A stretch of DNA of 64,000 bases from Polaribacter sp. HaHaR_3_91 (GCF_019278525.1 NZ_CP058986.1:2452001-2516000), one strand, 5' to 3'; positions 19,309 through 29,070 are shown, counted from the first letter of the stretch. Program-made: numbers and translations. The notes: generated by a model from the letters alone, not told the origin.

Positions 19309-20973
19309 ATGGAAAGCAAACAATTAACCCCGTGGCAAAGATTTGTTGGTCTTTTAAAATTAGAGAAAAAAGATATCTTTCAAATATTTTACTACGCTGT
19401 CTTTGGTGGTCTTGTAGCACTTTCTCTCCCTTTAGGCATACAAGCAATTATAAACTTAATTCAAGGTGCACAAATCTCAACTTCTTGGATTGTTTTAGTT
19501 ATTCTAGTAACTATAGGTGTCATTTTTTCGGGTGCATTGCAATTAATGCAATTAAGAATTATAGAAACCATTCAGCAAAGAATTTTTACAAGAGCTTCTT
19601 TTGAGTTGAGTTACCGTTTTCCTAAAATAAAAATGAATGAGCTACGAAATGATTATCCACCAGAATTAGCCAATCGTTTTTTTGATACCTTAACCATTCA
19701 GAAAGGATTGTCTAAAATATTAATAGATGTACCCACCGCACTATTGCAAATTATATTTGCGTTGATTTTACTCTCTTTTTACCACGCATTTTTTATCGTT
19801 TTTGGTATTCTTTTATTGCTTTTAATTTATATCGTATTTAAGTTTACTGCTCAAAAAGGATTAGAAACTAGTCTTATAGAATCTAAAAAGAAATACAAAG
19901 TAGCCCATTGGATACAAGAAGTTGCAAGAGCTTTAGTTAGTTTTAAATTATCTGGTAACACAAATTTAGCACTTCAAAAAAATGATAATTTAGTTAGTAA
20001 TTATTTAGAAGCAAGAGAAAATCATTTTAAAATATTGATGCTACAATTTATTCAAATGATAGGTTTTAAAGTAATTGTAACTGCAAGTTTACTGTTAATT
20101 GGTGGTGCTTTAGTTTTAAATCAAGAAATGAATATTGGGCAATTTGTAGCCGCAGAAATTATTATTCTTTTAGTGATACAATCTGTAGAAAAACTAATAA
20201 TAGGTTTAGAGTCTTTTTACGATGTGCTTACATCCATAGAAAAAATAGGACAAGTTGTAGATAAAGAATTAGAAGCTCAAGAAGGAGATAAACCGATATT
20301 TAAAGACGGTTTAACCGTAGAGCTAGAAGGCGTTTCTTTTGGTGTAGAAAATAGAGAGAAACACATTATAAAAAATGTTTCTTTTACCCTAAAACCTAAA
20401 AGTAGAATTTTAATTATGGGAGAAAGTGGTGCCGGAAAATCTACATTATTACATTTAATAGCAGGTATTATGGAACCAACTTCTGGAAACATATACATCA
20501 ACAACCTATCTTTAAGTAGTTTACATTTAAATCATTATCGATCTCAACTTGGTTTATCATTATCAGATGAAACTCCATTTGAAGGTAGCATCAAAAACAA
20601 TTTAGTTTTTGGTAATAAAGAAATTAAAGATGAAGCTATATATGAAGCTTTAGAAATTGTTGGTTTAACACAATTTTTAAAAGAACAACCTAAAGGATTA
20701 GAAACTGTTTTATATCCAGAAGGAAAGCAAATGTCTTATACAATTGCAAAAAAATTGATTTTAGCTAGAGCAATCATCAAGAAACCTAAAATAATGATTT
20801 TAGAAGATCCTTTAGATCAATTTAATTTAGAAGAAACTGTACGCATTATTAATTATTTAACAGACGCTAAAAGGCCATGGGCTTTAATTGTAGCTAGCAG
20901 TAAAAAGAGTTGGAGAACTCAATCTAAGGAAACAATTATATTAGAAAAAGGTGAAATTAAATCAATAAATTAA
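19309..20973 (+). CDS. ABC half-transporter of a type I-like export system, degenerate ATPase
   Basis: A 554-residue fused membrane/ATPase protein. Residues about 25-300 are a six-helix exporter-type transmembrane domain; residues about 330-550 are the nucleotide-binding domain. Walker A is intact (GESGAGKST, about 371-379). Other motifs are altered: the Q-loop position reads LGLSLSDETPF, the LSGGQ signature is replaced by MSYTI (about 475-479), the Walker B end reads IMILEDP (Glu-Asp instead of Asp-Glu, about 495-501), and the switch His is replaced in VASSKK. There is no N-terminal C39 peptidase domain. With HlyD and TolC partners next to it, it should span the envelope, but its substrate is unknown. 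Confidence 0.88.
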   Translation: MESKQLTPWQRFVGLLKLEKKDIFQIFYYAVFGGLVALSLPLGIQAIINLIQGAQISTSWIVLVILVTIGVIFSGALQLMQLRIIETIQQRIFTRASFELSYRFPKIKMNELRNDYPPELANRFFDTLTIQKGLSKILIDVPTALLQIIFALILLSFYHAFFIVFGILLLLLIYIVFKFTAQKGLETSLIESKKKYKVAHWIQEVARALVSFKLSGNTNLALQKNDNLVSNYLEARENHFKILMLQFIQMIGFKVIVTASLLLIGGALVLNQEMNIGQFVAAEIIILLVIQSVEKLIIGLESFYDVLTSIEKIGQVVDKELEAQEGDKPIFKDGLTVELEGVSFGVENREKHIIKNVSFTLKPKSRILIMGESGAGKSTLLHLIAGIMEPTSGNIYINNLSLSSLHLNHYRSQLGLSLSDETPFEGSIKNNLVFGNKEIKDEAIYEALEIVGLTQFLKEQPKGLETVLYPEGKQMSYTIAKKLILARAIIKKPKIMILEDPLDQFNLEETVRIINYLTDAKRPWALIVASSKKSWRTQSKETIILEKGEIKSIN

Positions 20974-20979
20974 GGAGCA

Positions 20980-22332
20980 ATGTTAAACATATCTAACAAC
21001 CAAGTACACAAAAATCTTGATTTAAAAGATTTTAAATCGGGCAAAATTATCTTCAAAAAAGAGTACTACAAAGCTTTTAACAAATTTCTTTTGGTTTTTG
21101 CTTGTATCGGTCTTGTAGCTCTCTTTTTACCTTGGACACAAAATATATCTGGTCAAGGATTAGTAACCACACTAACTCCTAACCAAAGACCACAAACCAT
21201 TCAATCTCAAATTCCTGGAAGAATTGAAGAGTGGTTTGTAACTGAAGGTGATTTTGTAAAAAAAGGAGATACTATTTTAAGAATTTCTGAAGTAAAAAGT
21301 GATTATTTTGATAATCGATTAATAGAAAGAACTAGCGATCAAATTAATGCAAAATCCTCTTCAGTAGATGCATATCAAGGAAAAGTAGCTGCTTTACAAA
21401 GACAAGTTAATGCTTTAAGAAAAGAACAACGCTTAAAAATAGAACAAACAAGAAACAAACTTTTACAAGCTAAATTAAAAGTAAAAAGTGATAGTATTGA
21501 TTTTGAAGCTGCTAAAACAAATTCTTTAATAGCTGAAAAACAATACAACCGTACACAAACCCTACAAAGAGAAGGCCTAAAAGCAGTAAAAGATGTAGAA
21601 GAGAAAAGATTAAAATTACAAGCTACACAAGCAAAATTAATATCTCAAGAAAATAAATTACTAGCAAGTAGAAATAATATTTTGAATGCACAACTAGAGC
21701 TTTCTCGAATAAACGCGACTTATACTGATAAAATTTCTAAATCACAAAGTGATATGTATACAGCACAATCTAGTGGTTTTGATGCAAAAGCACAAGTTTC
21801 TAAATTAGAAAATAGTAGAAGTAACTACAGCGTTAGAAATAGTTTATTATACATTACTGCTCCACAAAATGGATATATAAACAAGGCTATTAAAGGCGGA
21901 ATTGGAGGAACCTTTAAAGAAGGCGAAGACCTAGTAGGTATAATGCCAGAAAAATATGATTTAGCTGTAGAAACTTTTGTGAGACCAATTGATTTACCTC
22001 TACTGCATATTGGAGATAAAATGCGTGTTCAGTTTGATGGTTGGCCTGCAATTGTTTTTAGTGGTTGGCCTAATGCTTCTTACGGAACCTATGGAGCAAC
22101 AGTTATTGCTATCGAAAACTTTATAAGTACTAATGGTAAATACAGGGTTTTAATTGCACCAGATACTAAAGATTATAATTGGCCAGAAGGTATTAGAGTC
22201 GGTTCTGGCGCAAAAACCATTGCACTTTTAGAAGACGTACCTATTTATTTTGAAATGTGGAGACAACTTAACAGCTTCCCTCCTAACTACTATCAGCCAA
22301 AAGGAACAAAAACTGATGCAAAGAAAAAATAA
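20980..22332 (+). CDS. HlyD-family periplasmic adaptor
   Basis: This 450-residue membrane-fusion protein links the inner-membrane ABC protein to the TolC channel. It has one transmembrane helix (about residues 34-54: FLLVFACIGLVALFLPW), a biotinyl-lipoyl-like half motif (GRIEEWFVTEGDFVKKGDTI), a long coiled-coil hairpin (about 110-270, rich in K/Q/A/E), the second lipoyl half (ITAPQNGYINKAIKGG), and a beta-barrel C-terminus. It starts 6 bases after the ABC gene ends. Confidence 0.92.
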   Translation: MLNISNNQVHKNLDLKDFKSGKIIFKKEYYKAFNKFLLVFACIGLVALFLPWTQNISGQGLVTTLTPNQRPQTIQSQIPGRIEEWFVTEGDFVKKGDTILRISEVKSDYFDNRLIERTSDQINAKSSSVDAYQGKVAALQRQVNALRKEQRLKIEQTRNKLLQAKLKVKSDSIDFEAAKTNSLIAEKQYNRTQTLQREGLKAVKDVEEKRLKLQATQAKLISQENKLLASRNNILNAQLELSRINATYTDKISKSQSDMYTAQSSGFDAKAQVSKLENSRSNYSVRNSLLYITAPQNGYINKAIKGGIGGTFKEGEDLVGIMPEKYDLAVETFVRPIDLPLLHIGDKMRVQFDGWPAIVFSGWPNASYGTYGATVIAIENFISTNGKYRVLIAPDTKDYNWPEGIRVGSGAKTIALLEDVPIYFEMWRQLNSFPPNYYQPKGTKTDAKKK

Positions 22333-22359
22333 TTTCAATTTATTTATTGAGACATTTAT

Positions 22360-23760
22360 ATGAAAAAATATATTTTAATATTACTTCTACTATTTACATC
22401 TGGATATTTTGCTCAGGAAAAAATAACGTCTGTAATGACACTTTCCGAATATTTAAGCTATGTAAAAAACTATCATCCTATTGTAAAACAAGCAAATCTT
22501 GTTATTAATGAAAGTGAAGCCAAATTACTAAAAGCAAGAGGTGCTTTTGACCCAAAAATTGAAGTGGATTTTAATAAAAAACAGTTTAAAGAAAAAGAAT
22601 ATTACAATAAATTAAACGCAGCTTTTAAAATTCCTACTTATTACGGAATTGAATTTAAAGCAAATTTTGAGGATAATGATGGTTATTATTTAAACCCAGA
22701 AAATTCGGTTCCAGAAGACGGTTTATATAGTGCCGGAGTTTCTGTATCTTTATTAAAAGGTCTTTTAATAAATACAAGAATGGCTTCTTTAAAACAAGCT
22801 AAATTCTTTTTAAACCAAGCCAAAGAAGACCAACAAATTTTAGTGAATGAGATTTTATATAATGCATCTATTTCCTACTTTAATTGGTTAAAAATGTATC
22901 ATCAAAATAGTGTTTATAAAGAATTTTTAACAAATGCAGAAATTCGTTTTAAAGCTACAAAAAGAGCATTTCTAGAAGGTGAAAAACCTGCCATAGATAC
23001 TACAGAAGCAGGAATTACTTTAAAAAGCAGAAAATTAAACCTAGAAAAATCAAGAATTAAATTAATAAAAGCTTCTTTAGAATTGTCTAATTATTTGTGG
23101 TTAAATGATAACACTCCTGTAGAGCTGCAAGACAATATCATTCCAGATATACATACTGTTGATAATGTAGATACTACTTTTAATATTGCATTGTTTAATA
23201 ATGCTGATTTTAATATTGATAATCACCCTAAAATTAAATCTTTAGAATATAAAATAAAGAGTTTAAATATTGATAAAAATTTAAAATTGAACAATTTATT
23301 ACCCAAATTAGATGTTCAGTATAACTTTCTTACAGAAAACGGAAATCAAATAAATTCTTTAAATGCAAGAAATTATAAAGCCGGAATTAATTTTAAAGTT
23401 CCTTTATTTTTAAGAAAAGAACGTGGAGATTTTAAACTATCTAAAATTAAATTACAAGACAAAAAATTTGAAAACGAAGTTGCAAAAATTGCCATTAAAA
23501 ATAAAGTAAATGCAATTCAGCAAGAATTAAGTTCTTATGTTTTACAAAATAGTTTAACTACTGATATTGTTCGTGATTATGGAACCATGCTAAAAGCAGA
23601 AGATCGTAAGTTTTTCTTAGGAGAAAGCTCTTTATTTTTAGTAAATTATAGAGAAGTTAAACTAATTGAAGCCAAACTAAAAGCAATCGATTTAGAAAAT
23701 AATTTCTTTAAAACTAAAGCAAGTTTATTTAAAGCTACTGTTATCTCTATCGCAGAATAA
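22360..23760 (+). CDS. TolC-family outer-membrane efflux protein
   Basis: The 466-residue protein has a signal peptide (about residues 1-18, ending YFAQ) and the repeated helical hairpins of TolC: LSEYLSYVKNYHPIVKQANL at the start and a second similar repeat beginning near NHPKIKSLEYKIKSLN. It is the outer-membrane exit of the tripartite system. The internal twofold repeat and lengths fit the family. It closes the operon, 27 bases after hlyD, and faces the Xre gene with no clear terminator between. Confidence 0.9.
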   Translation: MKKYILILLLLFTSGYFAQEKITSVMTLSEYLSYVKNYHPIVKQANLVINESEAKLLKARGAFDPKIEVDFNKKQFKEKEYYNKLNAAFKIPTYYGIEFKANFEDNDGYYLNPENSVPEDGLYSAGVSVSLLKGLLINTRMASLKQAKFFLNQAKEDQQILVNEILYNASISYFNWLKMYHQNSVYKEFLTNAEIRFKATKRAFLEGEKPAIDTTEAGITLKSRKLNLEKSRIKLIKASLELSNYLWLNDNTPVELQDNIIPDIHTVDNVDTTFNIALFNNADFNIDNHPKIKSLEYKIKSLNIDKNLKLNNLLPKLDVQYNFLTENGNQINSLNARNYKAGINFKVPLFLRKERGDFKLSKIKLQDKKFENEVAKIAIKNKVNAIQQELSSYVLQNSLTTDIVRDYGTMLKAEDRKFFLGESSLFLVNYREVKLIEAKLKAIDLENNFFKTKASLFKATVISIAE

Positions 23761-23770
23761 TCGTATTTAT

Positions 23771-23971
23771 TTAATCATTATCTTCTAAAGTAAAAAACTC
23801 ATTTACAGGGATATTAAATACTTTAGATAACTTTAAAGCTAAAACTGTTGACGGAACATACCTGTTTTTTTCAATAGAATTTATGGTTTGTCTAGATACA
23901 CCAATAGATTTGGCTAATTCATCTTGGGTTAAATCTAAAATTGCTCTTTGTACTTTTAAAGTGTTTTTCAT
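23771..23971 (-). CDS. Small Xre-type helix-turn-helix regulator
   Basis: A 66-residue protein that is almost only a Cro/C1 helix-turn-helix: QRAILDLTQDELAKSIGVSR then QTINSIEKNRYVPSTVLALK. The C-terminal part NIPVNEFFTLED is typical of the YozG-like short regulators. It starts one base after the stop of the membrane protein gene, so both form a two-gene cassette in which the regulator probably controls its own operon. Confidence 0.9.
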   Translation of the reverse strand: MKNTLKVQRAILDLTQDELAKSIGVSRQTINSIEKNRYVPSTVLALKLSKVFNIPVNEFFTLEDND

Positions 23972-23972
23972 C

Positions 23973-24416
23973 TTATTTATTCATTCTTTTTAATTGCCAG
24001 AAAAACATCAATTGAACAATCAACATAAAAAACAACACCTGAAAATAACTAAACCCCTGTAATTTATCATCTTGATTAAATAAAACTGCTACTCCGTAAT
24101 TTACTAACGGCTGTACTAAAGAATAAACAATTGCCATTATAAATGCCAATCGATAAGATTGTGAACGTAAACTATCTATAAATTCATCTTCTAGCTTTTC
24201 TTTGGATAAAGAAATTACAAGTAAACCTATTAACAATACTCCATGTAAAACTGGTTCTAACCAATCTGAATCTTCAATATATTTTCTAGCAATCATTAAA
24301 ACAAAACTTCCGATAGCTATAATATACCCTATTTTTTTATATTGATTACCAAGTTGAAATTTATTTAATTTTTCTAATTGATTTCTTTCTCTTTCGCAAA
24401 TGGATAATTTAGACAT
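23973..24416 (-). CDS. Hypothetical membrane protein paired with Xre regulator
   Basis: A 147-residue protein with four predicted transmembrane helices: IGYIIAIGSFVLMIA, VLHGVLLIGLLVISL, LAFIMAIVYSLVQPLV and YFQVLFFMLIVQLMFFW. No catalytic residue or known family is apparent to me. Pairs of a small Xre regulator with a short membrane protein are frequent in Bacteroidota and Firmicutes, and their role is mostly unknown. Confidence 0.75.
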   Translation of the reverse strand: MSKLSICERERNQLEKLNKFQLGNQYKKIGYIIAIGSFVLMIARKYIEDSDWLEPVLHGVLLIGLLVISLSKEKLEDEFIDSLRSQSYRLAFIMAIVYSLVQPLVNYGVAVLFNQDDKLQGFSYFQVLFFMLIVQLMFFWQLKRMNK

Positions 24417-24534
24417 GATATTTTGTTTTACAATTAGACAAGTTTATTTTCTATAATGACAAATATACTTTACATTTTAATATTCTACAAGTTTTTTTGT
24501 ACATTTAAGATATCTAAACTATAAACGTAAAATT

Positions 24535-24969
24535 ATGAAGGACAACATGAATAAGCCAAGTATTGCTTTTTGGATAATTGCTGTTATTGGATTGATTTGG
24601 AATCTGATGGGTGTTGATGGTTATTTAAATCAGGCTTATCAAACGGAACGTTTTAAATCTATGTATTCTAAAGAGCAATTAGAAATTATTTTTAATATTC
24701 CTTCTTGGGTAATGGTTGCTTTTGCCATTGCTGTTTTTTCATCAGTATTTGCCTGTATTTTATTATTCTTTAGAAAAAAATTAGCCAAAACATTTTTTCT
24801 AATAGGATTAATTGCAGTTATAATACAAACTACGTATAATCTTTTTATAAACCCAGGTAGAGAATGGTATGGATATTTAGAGTATTCTATGTTGATAATA
24901 ATTCCGTTGTTCTCTGTATTCTTATTTTGGTTCTCTAAAAAATGTGCAGATGATGGAATTTTAACCTAA
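24535..24969 (+). CDS. Hypothetical four-helix membrane protein
   Basis: A 144-residue protein with four hydrophobic segments (IAFWIIAVIGLIWNLMG, VMVAFAIAVFSSVFACILLF, TFFLIGLIAVIIQTTYNLF, MLIIIPLFSVFLFWF). Similar small proteins are common in Flavobacteriaceae, but I cannot assign a function. The first ATG (24535) or the second one (24547) could be the start. A good terminator follows, and it is transcribed alone. Confidence 0.72.
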   Translation: MKDNMNKPSIAFWIIAVIGLIWNLMGVDGYLNQAYQTERFKSMYSKEQLEIIFNIPSWVMVAFAIAVFSSVFACILLFFRKKLAKTFFLIGLIAVIIQTTYNLFINPGREWYGYLEYSMLIIIPLFSVFLFWFSKKCADDGILT

Positions 24970-24983
24970 AAAGACAACACAAG

Positions 24984-25010
24984 AAGCTGCTTAAATGCAG
25001 CTTTTTTTTT
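24984..25010 (+). terminator. Intrinsic terminator
   Basis: AAGCTGCTTAAATGCAGCTT is a stem-loop followed by a run of T. Confidence 0.9.
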
Positions 25011-25109
25011 GCCAATAAATTAAAAAATTTTAAAAGCATTAAGATTTTTTTAACACTTTAAAAATCAACCTACTATTACTATTTATTTACTTTAGAAAAA
25101 ATTTTATAA

Positions 25110-28100
25110 ATGAAACAACTAACACTACTCTTTACATTCATTTCATTATCATTAATTGGTCAAAATTCACCAAAATGGATGAGACATTCAGCAATTTCAC
25201 CAGACGGTACACAAATTGCTTTTACGTATAAAGGTGATTTATACAAAGTAAATTCTAACGGAGGAAATGCCGAACAACTCACGTATCACAGCGCGCATGA
25301 TTACAAAGCTGTCTGGAGTAAAGACGGCTCTAAAATTGCATTTGCATCAAATAGATATGGTAATTTTGATATTTTTGTAATGAATGCTAACGGAGGTTCT
25401 GCAACACGTTTAACATTTCATTCTAATGACGAATTTCCATATACCTTTTCTAATAACGATACTGATGTTGTTTTTGGAGCATTAAGACAAGATGCAGCAA
25501 ATCATAGGCAATATCCCCATAGATCACAATCAGAATTATATAGTGTTCCTGTAAAAACAGGAAAAGTAAATCAAGTTTTAACCATTCCCGCAGAATATGT
25601 TCAGTATTCTAAAAATGGAGAAATAATGGTTTATCAAGATAAAAAAGGAGGAGAAAATGAATGGAGAAAACACCATACTTCTTCTATTGCAAGAGATATT
25701 TGGGTATACAACACCAAAACCCAAAAGCATAAAATGATTACCACTAATATTGCAGAAGACAGACAACCTCTTTTTAGTGTCGATGAAAAAAGTCTTTTAT
25801 TTTTAAGCGAAAGAAGTGGTACTTTCAATATTCATAAACTACAGTTAGATAATCCTTCTAAAAGTGAACAATTAACTTCTTTTAAATTACATCCTATTCG
25901 TTTTTTAAGTATGGGAAATGATATTATTTCTTTTGGATATGATGGCGATTTATACACAATGAAAGAAGGTGAATCTCCTAAAAAAGTTAATGTCAATATT
26001 ATTACACAAGACAAAGAAAACACAGATAAATTTATTTCTATAAATGGCGGTATTAATGAAATGGCTGTCTCGCCAAACGGAAAAGAAATTGCTTTTGTAG
26101 CTAGAGGCGAAGTTTTTGTAACTTCAATAGACAAATCATTTACAAAAAGATTAACCAATACACCAGAAAACGAACGTTTTGTTTCTTGGGGACCAGAAGG
26201 AAAATCTGTAATTTATAGTAGTGAAAGAAATGGAAAATGGAATGTTTACAAAACAGAAAAAACAAGAAAAGAAGAACCATTCTTCTATGCAGCAACTTTA
26301 TTAAAAGAAACTTCTTTAATAGAAAATACAAGCGATAATTATTTAGCTCAATATTCTCCTGATGGTAAAAAAATAGCTTTTATAGAAAATAGAAGAACTT
26401 TAAAAATAATAGATATTACTTCTAAAAAAGAAGTAACATTATTAACTCCAAAAGATTTATTTCATATGCGAGATGGAGATCAATATTTTACTTGGAGCCC
26501 AGATAGTAAATGGGTTTTGGTAGATTGGGGAAAAACATTAAGCAATAGCGAAGTATTATTAATGGCTGCAGATGGTTCTAAAAGAATCAATTTAAATGAA
26601 AGTGGTTATGCAGATTATTCTCCTAAATGGGTAAATAAAGGAAAACAAATGTTGTGGTTTAGTAACCAAAACGGATTAAAATCTTACGCAACAAGTGGTC
26701 GATCTCAAAGTGATGTATATAGCATGTATTTTACACAAGACGCTTGGGACAATGCTAATTTAAGTGATGAAGATTATAAATTAGTAGAAGCTATTAAAGA
26801 AGAAGAAAAAAAGCTAAAAGAAAAAAACGAGGAGAAAAAAGAGGATAAGAAAAAATCTAAATCATCAAAAGATAAAAAAGATGCCAAAGACAAAAAAGAA
26901 ATAAAAGCACTTACGTTTGATTGGGATAAAATGAAAGAGAGAACCAAAAGATTAACCATACATTCTTCTAGTTTGGGTGATGCTGTTCTTTCTAAAAAAG
27001 GTGATAAATTGTATTATTTATCTAGTTTTGAAGGTCGTTCTAATCTTTGGACAACAAATTTACGTACCAGAGAAACCAAAATGTTAATGAAATTAAACAC
27101 AAGGTCTGGAAGTTTAGAATGGGATAAAGAAATGAAAAACCTTTACCTTTTAAGTAGCGGAAAAATTACACAATTAAACCCGGAAACAACAAAACAAAAA
27201 GCGGTACAGATTAAAGGTGAAATTCAGCTAGATGAATACGCAGAAAGAGAAGCTTTATTTAACCATGTTTGGATTCGTACAAATGCCATTTTTTATCACC
27301 CAGATTTTCATGGCATCGATTGGGATTTAATGAAAACAGAATATCAAAAATTCTTACCTTACATTAGTAATGCTTTTGAGTTTTCTGAAATGCTTTCTGA
27401 AATGTTAGGAGAACTTAATGTTTCTCATTCTGGCGCAAGTTACAGAGGTTCTGCTATTTCAAATGCAGATGAAACCGCTTCTTTAGGTATTTTTATGGAT
27501 TACAATCATACTGAAGACGGAATTTTAATAAAAGAAATCATTTCTGATGGACCTTTAGACAAAGCAAAGTTTGATGTAAAACCAGGTATGATTATCGAAA
27601 AAATAAACGGAGTTACATTAGATAAAAATCAAGATGTTGCTAAATATTTAAACAGAAAATCGGGTAAATTTATGCTGTTAGATATTTTAGATCCTAAAAC
27701 TAAAAAAAATCAAACGATAACCGTAAAACCAATTTCGTTAGGCTCAGAAAATAGATTGTTATATGACAGATGGGTAAAAATAAACGAAAAAGAAGTGGAA
27801 AAAGAAAGTAACGGAACTTTAGGTTATGTACACATTCCAGGAATGAGTGACGGGCCATACAGAAGTATTTACCAAGATATGATGGGTAAATATTCTGATA
27901 AAAAAGGTGTTATTGTAGATACTCGTTTTAATGGTGGTGGAGATTTAGTAGCAGATTTAGCTATGTTTTTTACTGGAGAACCTTTTATAACTTATGCTAC
28001 AGAAGCTAAAGTTGTTGGTGGAGAACCAACGTCTCGTTGGACAAAACCAACTTTATCTATTTTTAATGAAAGTATGTATTCTGACGGACATTGTTATGCT

Positions 28101-28364
28101 TCTGGTTATACAGATTTAAAAATAGGAAAAACAGTAGGAATGCCAGTTCCTGGAACTTGTAGTTTTGCTGGTTGGGAAGGATTATCTAACGGAGCTAGAT
28201 GGGGAGTTGTACCAATTAGTGCTAAAAATAAAGCTGGAGAATGGATGGAAAATAATCAAACAGAACCAAGCATTAGAGTAAAAAATATGCCAGGTTTAAT
28301 TGACAACGGAAAAGACCAACAATTAATAAGATCTATACAAGAATTATTAAAAGATGTAAATTAA
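25110..28364 (+). CDS. Tricorn-like S41 family protease with PD40 propellers
   Basis: A 1084-residue exported protease. A signal peptide (about residues 1-18) is followed by two PD40/WD40-like beta-propellers (about 20-555; repeats such as AISPDGTQIAFTYKGDLY and YSPDGKKIAFIENR), a core with NVSHSGAS (about 770, the Ser-His of tricorn proteases), a PDZ domain (about 790-870: LDKAKFDVKPGMIIEKINGV), and the S41 fold with RFNGGGDLVADL and VPGTCSFAGWEG, where the serine near residue 1018 is the expected nucleophile. An insert of about 50 mostly Lys/Glu/Asp residues (about 553-602) separates propellers and core. It should act in the periplasm on oligopeptides. It stands alone. Confidence 0.9.
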   Translation: MKQLTLLFTFISLSLIGQNSPKWMRHSAISPDGTQIAFTYKGDLYKVNSNGGNAEQLTYHSAHDYKAVWSKDGSKIAFASNRYGNFDIFVMNANGGSATRLTFHSNDEFPYTFSNNDTDVVFGALRQDAANHRQYPHRSQSELYSVPVKTGKVNQVLTIPAEYVQYSKNGEIMVYQDKKGGENEWRKHHTSSIARDIWVYNTKTQKHKMITTNIAEDRQPLFSVDEKSLLFLSERSGTFNIHKLQLDNPSKSEQLTSFKLHPIRFLSMGNDIISFGYDGDLYTMKEGESPKKVNVNIITQDKENTDKFISINGGINEMAVSPNGKEIAFVARGEVFVTSIDKSFTKRLTNTPENERFVSWGPEGKSVIYSSERNGKWNVYKTEKTRKEEPFFYAATLLKETSLIENTSDNYLAQYSPDGKKIAFIENRRTLKIIDITSKKEVTLLTPKDLFHMRDGDQYFTWSPDSKWVLVDWGKTLSNSEVLLMAADGSKRINLNESGYADYSPKWVNKGKQMLWFSNQNGLKSYATSGRSQSDVYSMYFTQDAWDNANLSDEDYKLVEAIKEEEKKLKEKNEEKKEDKKKSKSSKDKKDAKDKKEIKALTFDWDKMKERTKRLTIHSSSLGDAVLSKKGDKLYYLSSFEGRSNLWTTNLRTRETKMLMKLNTRSGSLEWDKEMKNLYLLSSGKITQLNPETTKQKAVQIKGEIQLDEYAEREALFNHVWIRTNAIFYHPDFHGIDWDLMKTEYQKFLPYISNAFEFSEMLSEMLGELNVSHSGASYRGSAISNADETASLGIFMDYNHTEDGILIKEIISDGPLDKAKFDVKPGMIIEKINGVTLDKNQDVAKYLNRKSGKFMLLDILDPKTKKNQTITVKPISLGSENRLLYDRWVKINEKEVEKESNGTLGYVHIPGMSDGPYRSIYQDMMGKYSDKKGVIVDTRFNGGGDLVADLAMFFTGEPFITYATEAKVVGGEPTSRWTKPTLSIFNESMYSDGHCYASGYTDLKIGKTVGMPVPGTCSFAGWEGLSNGARWGVVPISAKNKAGEWMENNQTEPSIRVKNMPGLIDNGKDQQLIRSIQELLKDVN

Positions 28365-28382
28365 AAAATATATAATTTTAAT

Positions 28383-28414
28383 AAAAAAAGCGAAACAAAT
28401 GTTTCGCTTTTTTT
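28383..28414. terminator. Bidirectional terminator
   Basis: AAAGCGAAACAAATGTTTCGCTTT with A- and T-runs on both sides, between two convergent genes. Confidence 0.88.
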
Positions 28415-28418
28415 ATGT

Positions 28419-29039
28419 TTATTTTCCAAAAATATCTTCTTTAATCTTAGGCAATTCTAATTGATACCTCACGGAAACTACTCTAATAATAACAATTACA
28501 GATGCAGAAATTACAAATATGATATTTTCTGGAACATTAAATTGACTTATAGTTAAATATACAATTCCACCCGCTAAACAAGCAGAAGCATAAATTTCTT
28601 TTTCGAAAATTAATGGAATTCTATTAGTTAAAACATCACGTAAAACGCCTCCAAAAACGGCAGAAATCATTCCCATTATTAAAGCAATAATAGGATGTAA
28701 ATTGAAAGACAACCCTTTTTTTAAACCTAATAAAGTAAAAACACCAATACCAATGGTGTCAAACAAAAACATTGTTTTGCCTAAATAGTTTATTTTACTT
28801 TTAAAAAGAAAGGTAAAAATAACGGCTGCAAAAATGGTGTATAAATAATTTAAATCACCAATCCAATTTATTGGATGTGCGTCTATTAAAACATCACGCA
28901 ACATACCACCACCAACAGCAGTAACAAACGCAATAATTAAAATTCCAAATAAATCTAATTTTTTATCATAAGCCACCAAAGCACCACTAATTGCAAAAGC
29001 AAAGGTTCCTAATATATCTAAAACATAAATAAGCTCCAT
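28419..29039 (-). CDS. Trimeric intracellular cation (TRIC) channel family protein
   Basis: A 206-residue membrane protein of the UPF0126/TRIC family, built of two repeats. Each repeat carries the glycine-kinked motif: TAVGGGMLRDVLIDAHPINW in the first and AVFGGVLRDVLTNRIPLIF in the second. Seven transmembrane helices are apparent. Bacterial TRIC homologs conduct potassium or sodium in vitro; the physiological role in bacteria is not settled. Confidence 0.92.
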   Translation of the reverse strand: MELIYVLDILGTFAFAISGALVAYDKKLDLFGILIIAFVTAVGGGMLRDVLIDAHPINWIGDLNYLYTIFAAVIFTFLFKSKINYLGKTMFLFDTIGIGVFTLLGLKKGLSFNLHPIIALIMGMISAVFGGVLRDVLTNRIPLIFEKEIYASACLAGGIVYLTISQFNVPENIIFVISASVIVIIRVVSVRYQLELPKIKEDIFGK

Positions 29040-29070
29040 CTATATCAATTTAATTACAATGATTAGTATT

